This document shows positions 52,396-60,688 of a stretch of DNA of 64,000 nt, piece by piece. The position numbers were made by a program, and so were the translations under genes. Numbering within the stretch: the stretch's first letter is position 1; each line of letters begins with the position of its first letter. A model generated the notes under the pieces. It was given only the letters and a program-made list of their open reading frames with translations. It searched no databases and had not been told where the DNA came from. The DNA comes from Thalassococcus arenae (GTDB taxonomy: Bacteria > Pseudomonadota > Alphaproteobacteria > Rhodobacterales > Rhodobacteraceae), in NCBI RefSeq assembly GCF_019104745.1, contig NZ_JAHRWL010000002.1:632076-696075 (forward strand). The letters run 5' to 3'.

Positions 52396-52917
52396 ATGAT
52401 CCGTGAAAAAATCCAGATCGACGAGATCACCGTGGCGCTGTCGGCAGCGGCCGACGCGCTGGAAGACATGACGCCGCTGTTCGAGGATATCGGCATGCTG
52501 ATGGAGGCCAGAACCAAGGCGAACTTCCTTAAGGGTCAGGCACCCGATGGCAGCGCCTGGGCGCCCAAATCCATGGCGACCATCGAAAAGTACCGCAGGA
52601 CAGAGGGGAGCGAGTCGGTCCCTATGAACCCGCTGATTGGCACGTCCAGCAGGTTGATGGACAACATCAACCATCAGGCTCGGCCAGATGGCGTCGATTG
52701 GGGATCGGACGCGATATATGCAGCGGTCATGCATTTCGGTGCGAAGCAGGGCGAATTCGGTGCCCGCATCGGCAAGGACAAGAACGGCCGGGACTTCTTC
52801 ATGTCCATTCCCTGGGGCGACATCCCGGCGCGGCCGTTCCTGGGCATCGGTCCCGAGGACGAAAATGCAATATTGCAAACAATCGAAAATTACCTGCGCG
52901 AGGCGGTGGGCCAATGA
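52396..52917 (+). CDS. Phage virion morphogenesis protein (Mu gpG-like)
   Basis: A 173-residue protein of the phage virion morphogenesis family (Mu G, P2 S type). Typical blocks are LFEDIGMLMEARTKANFLKGQAPDG, GTSSRLMDNINHQA (the SGxLxxSI-like segment), AVMHFGAKQGEFGARIG and a final IPARPFLGIGPEDENAI. These proteins act in tail completion or head-tail joining. The frame is intact. Its stop overlaps the last gene of the element by 4 bases. Confidence 0.82.
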   Translation: MIREKIQIDEITVALSAAADALEDMTPLFEDIGMLMEARTKANFLKGQAPDGSAWAPKSMATIEKYRRTEGSESVPMNPLIGTSSRLMDNINHQARPDGVDWGSDAIYAAVMHFGAKQGEFGARIGKDKNGRDFFMSIPWGDIPARPFLGIGPEDENAILQTIENYLREAVGQ

Positions 52918-53312
52918 CCGACAGCCCGCCAAGCATCGCGAACCTGCGCAAGTCGCTGAGCGAGGCGGCGCAGCTTTGCCGGGATGCAAGTGGCATCCTC
53001 GCCCACGTTCAAACCTGCCTGGAACGGTCGGTTGAAGACGGCGTTCAAACCCCGTTTCAGACCGGCGCCAAGGTGTCGTCTGCCGCCGCCGAACATCGCC
53101 GGGCGCACCGTCCTGGTCGCCCCGCCAAGATCGACGCGGACCCCGAGTTGCGCGCCTTCATCCTCGCCCGGATAGACCACCTGACCTTTCCCCAGCTCGA
53201 AGACGCGGTAGCCGAAGTATTTCCCGACGCTCGCCGGGTGCGAAAGACCGCGATCAACGACTGGTGGAACCGCCACCGTCGCCGCGCCAAGCCGAATTCC
53301 CATCCGGGATAG
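52914..53312 (+). CDS. Hypothetical protein at the right end of the element (132 aa)
   Basis: A 132-residue protein. The N-terminal half is helical (LRKSLSEAAQLCRDASGILA); the middle has an AT-hook-like HRPGRPAK; the C-terminal half (LRAFILARIDHLTFPQLEDA ... TAINDWWNRHRRR) looks like a helical DNA-binding domain with a very basic tail. No family recognised. The start is coupled (ATGA) to the gpG-like gene, and the gene ends 23 bases before the inner right end repeat. Confidence 0.6.
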   Translation: MTDSPPSIANLRKSLSEAAQLCRDASGILAHVQTCLERSVEDGVQTPFQTGAKVSSAAAEHRRAHRPGRPAKIDADPELRAFILARIDHLTFPQLEDAVAEVFPDARRVRKTAINDWWNRHRRRAKPNSHPG

Positions 53313-53335
53313 GAGACCCTCTTCGACTGTCTTCC

Positions 53336-53353
53336 GGTATCAAACCCGGTGAA
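53336..53353 (-). repeat. Right inner end repeat (R2)
   Basis: Inverted copy of TTCACCGGGTTTGATACC, 23 bases from the outer copy. Confidence 0.8.
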
Positions 53354-53358
53354 ACGGG

Positions 53359-53376
53359 GGTATCAAACCCGGTGAA
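53359..53376 (-). repeat. Right outer end repeat (R1)
   Basis: Inverted copy of TTCACCGGGTTTGATACC; 8 bases remain to the CA tip, the same distance as on the left. Confidence 0.8.
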
Positions 53377-53389
53377 AACTAACAGCGGC

Positions 53390-53407
53390 GACGGGGGCAG
53401 CGCCCCC
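53390..53407. repeat. GAC plus GGGGGC-AGC-GCCCCC hairpin, right flank of the Mu-like element
   Basis: Inverted copy of the left-flank hairpin; ends 4 bases before the sufE stop codon and may terminate sufE transcription. Confidence 0.7.
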
Positions 53408-53411
53408 ATAC

Positions 53412-53825
53412 TTACCCGGCCACCGCCCGCGCCTCGTTCCGGATCCGTTCGATCATCGCCCGCAAGCCGTTCGAGCGCTGCGCCGACAGGTGATCGTGAA
53501 GGCCCAGGCGACCGAGTTCGGCGCGGGCATCGACGGCGGGAACCTGCGTCAGCGGCAGCCCGTCATACAGGCGGTGCAGCAGCGCGATCAGCCCGCGCAC
53601 GATCATCGCGTCGCTGTCGCCCTGGAAATGAAAGGCCCCGTCCTGGGGATGCATGTGCAGCCAGACCTGGCTGGCGCAGCCCTCGACCTTGGTGGCGGGC
53701 ACCTTGAGCGCGTCCGGCATCGGCGGCATCGCCTTGCCCATCTCGATCACCATGCGGTAGCGGTCTTCCCAGTCCTCGAGAAACTCGAAATCCTCGACCA
53801 CCTCTTCGAACCTTGCCTGGGCCAT
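53412..53825 (-). CDS. sufE: SufE family cysteine desulfuration protein
   Basis: SufE accepts sulfur from the desulfurase SufS for Fe-S cluster assembly. The 137-residue protein has the sulfur-accepting Cys in KVEGCASQVWLHM (about residue 51), the family lead-in WEDRYRMVIEMGKAMPPMPDAL, and DSDAMIVRGLIALLHRLYDG. Length equals E. coli SufE (138). It is convergent with trpE across the inserted element, so the insertion did not break it. Confidence 0.93.
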   Translation of the reverse strand: MAQARFEEVVEDFEFLEDWEDRYRMVIEMGKAMPPMPDALKVPATKVEGCASQVWLHMHPQDGAFHFQGDSDAMIVRGLIALLHRLYDGLPLTQVPAVDARAELGRLGLHDHLSAQRSNGLRAMIERIRNEARAVAG

Positions 53826-53947
53826 CGCGTCATCTCCTTTGTCTTCGATCTAGTCGCCGTGGCGGCGATGGTCCAGCACCCCTTGGCGCTTTTCATCGGC
53901 GCTGCGATGCGCTACGCCAAGGGAAATTTCCGGCAAGGGGGCCGCGC

Positions 53948-54457
53948 ATGTTCCGAATGACCGCCACGCTGATCCTGGCTGCCTTCATCCTGACCAGCTG
54001 CGGTTCGGTCCGCGACTCGCGGCTGAACCCGTTCAACTGGTTCGGGCGCAGTCAGCCCGAGGCGGTCACCGACGGGACCGGCACCGTGAACCCGCTGATC
54101 CCGCGCCGCCGCGCCAGCCTGTTCCGGGACGAACAGGACGATGCCTATCGCGGGCGCCCGGTTGCCGAAATCACCGAACTCTTGATCGAACGCCGACCGG
54201 GCGGCGCGATCCTGCGGGTGACGGGGGTCGCCGAAAGGGTTGGGCCCTTCGACGTGCGACTGATCGAAGATGAACAAGCCGGCGAGGCCGGCACACTGTC
54301 CTACACGCTGAACGCCCTGCAACAGGCCGGGCCCCGCGATACCGGCCCGAACGCACGGACGGTGACCGCGGCCTTGTGGCTGACCGACCAGGACCTGGCC
54401 GGCATCCGTGCGATCCGGGTGGCCGGCGCGTCCAACGCCCGCGTCACGCGGCGCTAG
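53948..54457 (+). CDS. Lipoprotein of unknown function
   Basis: A 169-residue protein with a lipoprotein signal (MFRMTATLILAAFILTSCGS); the lipobox is LTSC with Cys at residue 18. The mature part includes NPFNWFGRSQP, IPRRRASLFRDEQDDAYRG and a beta-rich C-terminal domain ending VAGASNARVTRR. I recognise this as a type common in Rhodobacterales but not a named family. It overlaps the convergent rnd gene by 4 bases at the 3' end. Confidence 0.75.
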   Translation: MFRMTATLILAAFILTSCGSVRDSRLNPFNWFGRSQPEAVTDGTGTVNPLIPRRRASLFRDEQDDAYRGRPVAEITELLIERRPGGAILRVTGVAERVGPFDVRLIEDEQAGEAGTLSYTLNALQQAGPRDTGPNARTVTAALWLTDQDLAGIRAIRVAGASNARVTRR

Positions 54458-55617
54458 GCGCGCACCTCGATCACCTCGACGCGGTTGCCTTTCGCGGCCA
54501 GCGCGATTTCGCCACGGCACAACCGAAGCGCATCGTCGCCGAACACTTCGCGGCGCCAGCCCGTCAGGGCCGGCACGTCGCGCTGTCCGGCGGCGATGGC
54601 GTCGAGGTCGGCGGATGGCGCGATCAGTTTCGACGCGACCCCGGCATTTTCCGTCTTGGCCTTGAGCAGCACGCGCAGCAGATCGGCCAGAGCCGGATTG
54701 ACCTGTTGCTTGCCCTTGTCGGCGGGCGCCACCGGCAGCTTGTCCTTGGGACAGTCCATACCGGCCTTGATCGCGGCCAGGATACCGTCGGCGATATCGC
54801 CGCGCCGGGCCTCGCGCAGCAGCAGCCGCGAGCGGCCGAGATCGTTCATCGTCGCCGGTTTCGTCGAGGCCAGTTCGACCAGGGCATCGTCCTTGAACAC
54901 GCGGTTGCGCGGGATGTTGCGCGATTGCGCATGGGTTTCCCGGAACGCGGCCAGTTCGCGCACGATGGCGAGGAAACGCGGCGAGGACGATCGCGTCTTG
55001 ATCCGCATCCACGCCTCTTCGGGGCGGGTGATGTAGGTCTCGGGATCGGTCAGGGTGGCGAGTTCCTCGGCGACCCAGTGGTCGCGGCCCGATTGGTGCA
55101 GCTTGTCGCTGAGAAACTCGTAGATCAGCCGCAGATGCGTCACGTCGGCCAGCGCATAGGTCTTTTGGGCATCGGTGAGCGGCCGGCGCGACCAGTCGGT
55201 AAAGCGCGAGGATTTGTCGAGCTGCGCCTTGGCGATGCGTTTGACCAGCGTCTCATAGCCCACCTGGTCGCCGAAGCCGCAGACCATCGCCGCGACCTGG
55301 GTGTCGAACAGCGGTTCGGGGATCACGCCGTGGTCGATGTAAAAGATTTCGAGATCCTGGCGGGCGGCATGGAACACCTTGACCACGTCGCGATTGCGGA
55401 ACAGCGCGATCAGCGGGTCGAGCGACAGCCCATCCGCCAGAGGGTCGACCAGAACCGCGTCGCCGTCGCCGGACCCCGGCAGGGCCAGCTGGACCAGGCA
55501 GAGCTTGGAATAATAGGTGCGTTCGCGCAGGAACTCGGTATCGACCGTGACATATGGCACGTCCCTGGCCCGGTCACAGAACGCCGCCAGCTCTTCGGTC
55601 GTCGTCAGGGTCTGCAT
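54454..55617 (-). CDS. rnd: Ribonuclease D
   Basis: 3'-5' exoribonuclease that trims tRNA and other RNA 3' ends. The 387-residue protein has the DEDD exonuclease domain (about 1-190): VTVDTEFLRERTYY (Exo I, Asp and Glu), KVFHAARQDLEIF (Exo II) and YALADVTHLRLIY (Exo III). An HRDC domain follows at about 210-290 (LAIVRELAAFRETHAQSRNIPRNRVFKD). Length matches E. coli RNase D (375). The start ATG (MQTLTTTEEL) has GAGG upstream. Confidence 0.93.
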   Translation of the reverse strand: MQTLTTTEELAAFCDRARDVPYVTVDTEFLRERTYYSKLCLVQLALPGSGDGDAVLVDPLADGLSLDPLIALFRNRDVVKVFHAARQDLEIFYIDHGVIPEPLFDTQVAAMVCGFGDQVGYETLVKRIAKAQLDKSSRFTDWSRRPLTDAQKTYALADVTHLRLIYEFLSDKLHQSGRDHWVAEELATLTDPETYITRPEEAWMRIKTRSSSPRFLAIVRELAAFRETHAQSRNIPRNRVFKDDALVELASTKPATMNDLGRSRLLLREARRGDIADGILAAIKAGMDCPKDKLPVAPADKGKQQVNPALADLLRVLLKAKTENAGVASKLIAPSADLDAIAAGQRDVPALTGWRREVFGDDALRLCRGEIALAAKGNRVEVIEVRA

Positions 55618-55704
55618 CGGGCCTCGCAATCGTATCGTGCGGTCGTGCCGCTATTTTTGATGTCCGGCGACTTTAGCGAGGTCGCCGCGCTTTGCAATAT
55701 CGGC

Positions 55705-56295
55705 TCAGGGCACCCGCAAGGGCCGCCGGTCGCCCGCGGCGAACCGGCACAGCACGGCCGGGTAGAGCCGGTGTTCCTGTTCCAGCACCCGTGCGGCCAG
55801 CGTCTCTGGCGTGTCGCCGGGCCGGATCGGCACGCGGGCCTGACCGAGGATCGGGCCGTCGTCCAGCTCGGCGGTGACCTCGTGCACGGTGCAGCCCGCT
55901 TCGGCATCGCCGGCCTCGATGGCGCGGGCATGGGTGTTCAGCCCGCGATATTTCGGCAAGAGCGAGGGATGGATGTTCAGCATCCGGCCCTGCCAGCGGG
56001 TCACGAAGCGTTCGGTCAGCACCCGCATGAACCCCGCCAAGGCGATGATGTCCGGTTGCGCCTTGTCCAGTTCGGCCGTCAGCGCCGTCTCGAACCCGGC
56101 GCGGTCCGGCCCGAACGGCTTGTGATCGACCAGTGCCGTCGGCACGCCAAGCGCCTGCGCCCGGGCCAGGCCGCCCGCCCCCGGGACGTTGGCGAGCACA
56201 AGGCAGGGACGTGCGGGGCAGTCGCCGGTCATCGCCTCGACCAGCCTGACCATGTTGGACCCGCCGCCGGAAATCAGGATGGCGACGCGCTTCAA
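55705..56295 (-). CDS. purN: Phosphoribosylglycinamide formyltransferase
   Basis: Transfers a formyl group from 10-formyl-THF to GAR, the third step of purine synthesis. The 196-residue protein has [12 protein letters not shown] for the phosphate, [26 protein letters not shown] with the catalytic Asn and His, and [13 protein letters not shown] with the catalytic Asp. The start is a TTG overlapping the purM stop as TTGA; no ATG lies before the conserved GGGSN motif, so a TTG start is needed. The purM-purN order is the usual operon. Confidence 0.9.
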   Translation of the reverse strand: MKRVAILISGGGSNMVRLVEAMTGDCPARPCLVLANVPGAGGLARAQALGVPTALVDHKPFGPDRAGFETALTAELDKAQPDIIALAGFMRVLTERFVTRWQGRMLNIHPSLLPKYRGLNTHARAIEAGDAEAGCTVHEVTAELDDGPILGQARVPIRPGDTPETLAARVLEQEHRLYPAVLCRFAAGDRRPLRVP

Positions 56296-57338
56296 GCCAG
56301 CGTTCCGGTGTAGGTTACGCCGCGCCCGCCGACGACCGTGCCCAACGGGATGACCGTTTCGCCCGCCTCGCGCAGCGCCGCCGTCACCGCCGTGGCACTG
56401 TCGGCACCGGCCACGACCACCATGCCGATGCCGCAATTGAAGGTCTTGAGCATCTCGGGCCCCGCGATCCCACCGGTGGCGGCCAGCCAGGCGAAGACGC
56501 CGGGCATGCGCCAGGCGGAAAGGTCGATCTCGGCGCCCAGGCCTTCGGGCAGGACGCGGGGCAGGTTTTCGGTCAGGCCGCCGCCGGTGATATGGGCCAG
56601 CGCATGCACGCCGCCGGTGGCGATGGCGGACAGCGCCGGCTTGACGTAGAGCCGCGTCGGCGTCAGCAGCGCGGCACCCAGCGAGCCGTCGCTCCAGGGG
56701 CAATCGGCGTCCCAGCCCAGCCCCGAGACCTCGACGATCTTGCGCACCAGCGAATAACCGTTGGAATGCACCCCGTCCGAGGCGAGGCCCAGCAGAACGT
56801 CGCCCTTGGCGACGCCGTCGGGCAGGGCCGCGCCGCGTTCCATCGCGCCCACGGCAAAGCCCGCGAGGTCGAAATCGCCCGCCGGGTACATGCCCGGCAT
56901 TTCCGCCGTCTCGCCGCCGATCAGCGCGCAGCCCGAACGCACGCAGCCCTCGGCGATGCCTTCGATCACCCGCGCGGCCCTGTCGGTATCCAGCTTGCCG
57001 GTGGCGAAGTAATCCAGGAAGAACAGCGGCTCGGCACCCTGGCAGACCAGGTCGTTGACGCACATCGCCACCAGGTCGATGCCCACGCCGTCGACATGGC
57101 CGGTATCGATGGCGATGCGCAGCTTGGTGCCCACCCCATCGGTCGCGGCGACCAGGACAGGGTCGGAATAGCCCGCGCCCTTGAGGTCGAACAACGCGCC
57201 GAACCCGCCCAGGCCTGACATCACCCCGGGGCGGCTGGTGCGCCTGGCGGCGGGTTTGATCCGTTCGACCAGCGCGTTGCCGGCGTCGATATCGACGCCC
57301 GCCTGGGCATAGGTGAGGCCATTCTTGCCGTCGCTCAT
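56292..57338 (-). CDS. purM: Phosphoribosylformylglycinamidine cyclo-ligase
   Basis: AIR synthetase, the fifth step of purine synthesis, ATP-dependent. The 348-residue protein starts [20 protein letters not shown], and has [46 protein letters not shown] and [19 protein letters not shown], all diagnostic of PurM. Length matches E. coli (345). GGAGACATCCG precedes the ATG. It is translationally coupled to purN. Confidence 0.95.
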   Translation of the reverse strand: MSDGKNGLTYAQAGVDIDAGNALVERIKPAARRTSRPGVMSGLGGFGALFDLKGAGYSDPVLVAATDGVGTKLRIAIDTGHVDGVGIDLVAMCVNDLVCQGAEPLFFLDYFATGKLDTDRAARVIEGIAEGCVRSGCALIGGETAEMPGMYPAGDFDLAGFAVGAMERGAALPDGVAKGDVLLGLASDGVHSNGYSLVRKIVEVSGLGWDADCPWSDGSLGAALLTPTRLYVKPALSAIATGGVHALAHITGGGLTENLPRVLPEGLGAEIDLSAWRMPGVFAWLAATGGIAGPEMLKTFNCGIGMVVVAGADSATAVTAALREAGETVIPLGTVVGGRGVTYTGTLA

Positions 57339-57403
57339 CGGATGTCTCCTGCTGCCGTTGCGCCGCGCTTAGCGCATCCCGCGCAGGCCTGCAATCGCAC
57401 GGC

Positions 57404-57431
57404 TTGACGCGTGACCGCGCTCTGGTAGTCA
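57404..57431 (+). promoter_or_regulatory. Candidate promoter of tRNA-Ile
   Basis: TTGACG (57404-57409), 16 bases, then TAGTCA (57426-57431). The predicted start is just ahead of the tRNA at 57443. Sigma-70-like in the -35; the -10 is weaker. Confidence 0.5.
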
Positions 57432-57442
57432 GGGACCACGGT

Positions 57443-57519
57443 GGGCCTGTAGCTCAATTGGTTAGAGCAGGGCGCTCATAACGCCTTGGTTGGGGGTTCG
57501 AGTCCCTCCGGGCCTACCA
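57443..57519 (+). tRNA. tRNA-Ile (CAT anticodon, lysidine type) or tRNA-Met
   Basis: A complete 77-base tRNA with encoded CCA: acceptor GGGCCTG / CGGGCCT, D arm GCTC-AATTGGTTA-GAGC, anticodon stem GGGCG / CGCCT with loop CTCATAA (anticodon CAT), variable TGGTT, T arm GGGGG-TTCGAGT-CCCTC. The anticodon stem, A26 and TTGGTT pattern resemble bacterial tRNA-Ile2, where C34 becomes lysidine, more than elongator Met, but identity by sequence alone is not certain. Confidence 0.85.
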
Positions 57520-57617
57520 ATCCCCTGCCCCGATGGCGATGCGCGGTGCGGGCGTTCGGTGGCGGATTGTGGTTTCGAGCCCGTTCCGACCGATGCCGCA
57601 GGTCGCTCGAAGGGCCG

Positions 57618-58907
57618 CTATCCACGCTCTGCGGCAAGCCTTTTGGCAAGGATGCCGATCAGGATCACGGCAATGACAAGAAACGCGGCGCCGACAATCC
57701 ATGCCGTGGGTGTGGAGTAAACATCGGCGATGGCGCCCGCCAGTATCAGGCCCAGAGCGGCCCCGAGTTGCTGTATCAGCGACCGCAAAGACAGCATCGT
57801 GGATCGCTGGCGGTCTTCCACGCATCCATGCAGAATACTGCTGGCGGGTGTTTCGGATACGCCAAGGACGACGGAATACACAATGAAAACCAACAGAAAT
57901 CCGACAATACCGCCCTGCAAAGCCAAGGCGATCTGAACGCCGGCCATGCAGGCAAAAGCCACCGCAAGGGTAACGGCGTGCCGCCGCCTGAAGATCCGAC
58001 TGATGCGCGGCGACAGCCACGCGCCGAACGCGATCGAGAAGAAATAGGCAGCGGTCAGGACACCGATGACCGTGTTTGCATAGCCTTCCTCCAACATGGG
58101 CTTGGCATGGGTCGGCCAGATCACCTCGACCGGGTTGGTCGCCATCAGGAAAAACGCCAGAGCCGCCAGAAGCACCGACAAAGTCGGATGTCTGAGGGCG
58201 AGAAGACCGGCATCCTTGATGACCAAAGGAACCGTGGTGAACCCGTGTTTCAGAGCCTGCGGGTTCAGCGGGCGCGGTTTTTCCACGATAACAAGCAAGG
58301 TGTAGACGAACACGCCCAGCATCACTGCCAAGCTCGCCGCGTAGGATACATCGTAGACACTGAAACCCGATTTCTGTGCCACCGAGCCGAAGAAATCGGG
58401 CAGAAGGCCGCCCACAACCGCCCCCAGGGCAAGGCCCATGGCATTGGCCCATTGCGCCTTTGCAAGGGCGGGTTGAACATCGGCATTCGGCGCAGCGGCC
58501 CTGAAGGTTTCAACGAACCAGGCGTCGAGCGTGCCCGAGCGCAGCGCGCGTCCAAAACCGATGAAGGCAAATGAGAGCGCGAGAACATGGAAATCGCTTG
58601 TCGAGAGGAAGAGGGCGAGGGAGACCAGGCTGGCGATGACCGCTGCCAGAAAGACCGGCTTGCGTCCGATGGTGTCGGCCAATCCGCCGAACGGGAGTTC
58701 CATCGCCATGGTCGTTAGTGAGTAGACACCAAAGAGTAGCGAAATCTGGAAAAGATCCATGCCTCGATCGGTCAGCGCCAGTGCAACAACGGCAACCGTC
58801 AAACCCATGGCAAAACGATCGAGAAACTGGTGGATCTGAAACACCCGGATGTGCCGTCTCGCCGGAACGGTCAGCGCAGCGAAGGAGAAATCCAGTTCCG
58901 TTGCCAT
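57618..58907 (-). CDS. MFS transporter
   Basis: A 429-residue, 12-helix major facilitator starting MATELDFSFAALTVPARRHI. Motif A reads GGLADTIGRKPVFLAA; TDRGMDLFQISLLFGVYSL and LRHPTLSVLLAALAFFLMATN are other helices. The substrate is unknown. Hand-counted 60-base samples give about 55-62% GC, against about 67% in the next gene, so it may have been acquired. It is convergent with, and close behind, tRNA-Ile. I use the ATG with AAGGTG upstream; a GTG 11 codons earlier is possible. Confidence 0.82.
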   Translation of the reverse strand: MATELDFSFAALTVPARRHIRVFQIHQFLDRFAMGLTVAVVALALTDRGMDLFQISLLFGVYSLTTMAMELPFGGLADTIGRKPVFLAAVIASLVSLALFLSTSDFHVLALSFAFIGFGRALRSGTLDAWFVETFRAAAPNADVQPALAKAQWANAMGLALGAVVGGLLPDFFGSVAQKSGFSVYDVSYAASLAVMLGVFVYTLLVIVEKPRPLNPQALKHGFTTVPLVIKDAGLLALRHPTLSVLLAALAFFLMATNPVEVIWPTHAKPMLEEGYANTVIGVLTAAYFFSIAFGAWLSPRISRIFRRRHAVTLAVAFACMAGVQIALALQGGIVGFLLVFIVYSVVLGVSETPASSILHGCVEDRQRSTMLSLRSLIQQLGAALGLILAGAIADVYSTPTAWIVGAAFLVIAVILIGILAKRLAAERG

Positions 58908-59066
58908 GATGGCACCTTGATCTTTGCAGGCACCCTGCACAATATCCGGCAGGGCTCAGGTCCATCCTGCGTGCACCAAAACGGCCCTTCCAGCAAACGC
59001 GGTGAACGCCCGGGTTGTCCCGCAGACCTGCCGACAGGCCCGATCGCGCAACGCCCGTCTTGACGC
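58908..59066. other. Spacer between the MFS and FAH-family genes
   Basis: About 160 bases without a gene or clear hairpin; should contain the MFS promoter and the FAH gene's 3' end. Confidence 0.5.
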
Positions 59067-59756
59067 CTATGCCTTGAACGCCACGTGCAGCGGCGCGCAG
59101 CCGTCGAGAGTGGCCTCGAGCGCGTCGCCGGGGCGCACCGGGCCGACGCCGGCGGGGGTGCCCATCATCACCAGATCGCCCGCGCCCAGCGTGTAGAGCC
59201 CCGACAGATGCGCCAGCAGCGGGCCGACGGGCCAGACCATGTCGGACAGATGCGCCTGTTGCCGCGTCTCGCCGTTCACCGTCAGCGCGATGCGCTGCGG
59301 GCCGGGTGTGCCGAAATCGGCGGCGGGTGTCAGCGGGCCCAGGACGGCCGAGCCTTCGACATCCTTGCCGATGTCCCAGGGCCGGCGTTTGTCCTTGGCC
59401 TGCGCCTGCAGGTCGCGCCGGGTCATGTCCAGCCCGACGCCATAACCATAGACCGCATCCATCGCCTCGGCCTCGGTCGCGGCGACCAGCGGCGCGCCGA
59501 GCGCCACGACCAGTTCGACCTCGTGGTGGTAGTCGCTGGTGCCCGGCGGATATGGCAGGGTCGTTCCGGTCAGCGCGATGTGATGCGGCGACTTGGTGAA
59601 ATAGAACGGCGCCTCGCGGTCGACCTCGCCCCCCATTTCCCGGGCATGTTCGACATAGTTGCGCCCGACGCAAAAGATGCGGGCCACGGGATAGAGCGCG
59701 TCGGTGCCCTGAACGCTGAGGGCGGGTTGCGGGCGGGGGGGAAAGAGGTAGGCCAA
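59067..59756 (-). CDS. Fumarylacetoacetate hydrolase (FAH) family protein
   Basis: A 229-residue enzyme of the FAH superfamily (acylpyruvase / isomerase type). LYPVARIFCVGRNYVEHAREMGGE is the family start; YHHEVELVVALG carries metal-binding Glu residues; DMTRRDLQAQAKDKRRPWDIGKD and LVMMGTPAGVGPVRPGD complete the set. Start is a TTG (MAYLFPPRPQPAL) with GGGAG 8 bases upstream; homologues I recall begin at this point. It follows an ABC permease gene by 69 bases in the same direction. Confidence 0.85.
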   Translation of the reverse strand: MAYLFPPRPQPALSVQGTDALYPVARIFCVGRNYVEHAREMGGEVDREAPFYFTKSPHHIALTGTTLPYPPGTSDYHHEVELVVALGAPLVAATEAEAMDAVYGYGVGLDMTRRDLQAQAKDKRRPWDIGKDVEGSAVLGPLTPAADFGTPGPQRIALTVNGETRQQAHLSDMVWPVGPLLAHLSGLYTLGAGDLVMMGTPAGVGPVRPGDALEATLDGCAPLHVAFKA

Positions 59757-59825
59757 GGTGGAACTCCCATCGGTGTCGGGCGCGATACCGCCCTGCCCCG
59801 CGCCCGGCGTCAAGCCCGCATCGGC

Positions 59826-60587
59826 TCAGACATGGCGCCAGGCGGCGCTGCGACGTTCCCAGCGTTGCACCAGCCCGTATTCGATGGCCAGCATCACGGC
59901 GGTGAAGCTGAGCGCATAGGCCAGCACGCCGGCGGTGTCGAACAGCTGGAAATAGAGGTGAATCTGGAACCCCACCCCGTTCGAGCGGCCCAGGAATTCG
60001 ACCACCAGCACGATCTTCCAGATCACCGCCAGCCCGTTGCGCGTGCTGGTGGCGACGAAGGGCCCGAGCTGTGGCCAGATCACGTGGCGCAGGCGCGCCA
60101 GCGGCGTCATGCGATAGACCCGCGCCATATCGCCCACGCCGCGATCCAGGGTGCGCACACCTTCGCGGATGGTCACGGCGACCATCGCGGTCTTGTTCAG
60201 GGCCACGGCGATCACCGCGGCGACCTCGTTCAGACCGATCCACAGGTAGCACAGCACGATGATGACCAGCGCGGGCAGGTTGAGAAACACGGTGATCCAG
60301 GGATCGAGCCAGCGATTGGCGCGCGCCGAAAGACCGGTCAGGATGCCGAGCGCGCAGCCCACCGCCATGGCCAGGCAGAAAGCCAGCAGAACCCGGCGCA
60401 GCGTCTGGACGATGTGAAAGCCCAGCTTGCCGCCCTGCGCCTCGCGGGCGATGACCTCGGCCACGGCGGCCGGACCCGGCAGGATCGACGGGTCGTCGCT
60501 GATCCACGCGGCCAGCAGCCAGACCAGTCCCAGCCCGGTCAGCGAAACCAGGGTGACATGCAGCGGCGCGCGGGCGGTATCCGGCAT
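59826..60587 (-). CDS. ABC transporter permease, nitrate/sulfonate/taurine type (orphan)
   Basis: A 253-residue permease with about six helices. TIREGVRTLDRGVGDMARVYRMTPLARLRHVIWPQLGPF is the EAA loop of the SsuC/TauC/NrtB group; LPALVIIVLCYLWIGLNEVAAVIAVAL is a typical membrane pair. No binding protein or ATPase is adjacent: it is followed by the FAH gene and is divergent from the NosR-like gene. Partners must be encoded elsewhere or beyond the usual operon. Substrate unknown. Confidence 0.82.
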   Translation of the reverse strand: MPDTARAPLHVTLVSLTGLGLVWLLAAWISDDPSILPGPAAVAEVIAREAQGGKLGFHIVQTLRRVLLAFCLAMAVGCALGILTGLSARANRWLDPWITVFLNLPALVIIVLCYLWIGLNEVAAVIAVALNKTAMVAVTIREGVRTLDRGVGDMARVYRMTPLARLRHVIWPQLGPFVATSTRNGLAVIWKIVLVVEFLGRSNGVGFQIHLYFQLFDTAGVLAYALSFTAVMLAIEYGLVQRWERRSAAWRHV

Positions 60588-60688
60588 CGGGGTCTCTCCT
60601 GCCGGGCACTCTACGATGTGCGGCCGGCGGGGCCTCTAGCACCAAGGTCGCATACCTGCCCGAAGGGCAGCGCGCGTAGATTTGCGGC

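Larger units (their letters stand above)
44283..53384. mobile_element. Compact Mu-like transposable element (about 9.1 kb)
   Basis: Tips are 5'-TG and CA-3'. Each end has two copies of TTCACCGGGTTTGATACC, the outer copy exactly 8 bases inside the tip; the left copies are 65 bases apart and the right copies 23, as in Mu attL and attR. Flanking 5-mers are CCGGA and GCGGC, which share the central CGG and both fit the Mu target pattern NY(G/C)RN, but are not identical. Contents: divergent repressor, Ner-like protein, DDE transposase, MuB-like ATPase, GemA, gpT, I, Mor-like and gpG-like proteins plus four or so unknowns. No terminase, portal, lysis or tail-tube genes are seen. Confidence 0.88.

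Noticed and set aside
44283-53384. Gene transfer agent cluster
   Set aside because: The Rhodobacterales GTA has HK97-type head genes and a different order; here transposase, MuB-like ATPase and end repeats show a Mu-type element.
60588-60688. FNR/NnrR-type box ahead of the NosR-like gene
   Set aside because: No TTGAT-N4-ATCAA-like or TTGNNN...NNNCAA palindrome is visible in the short upstream gap.
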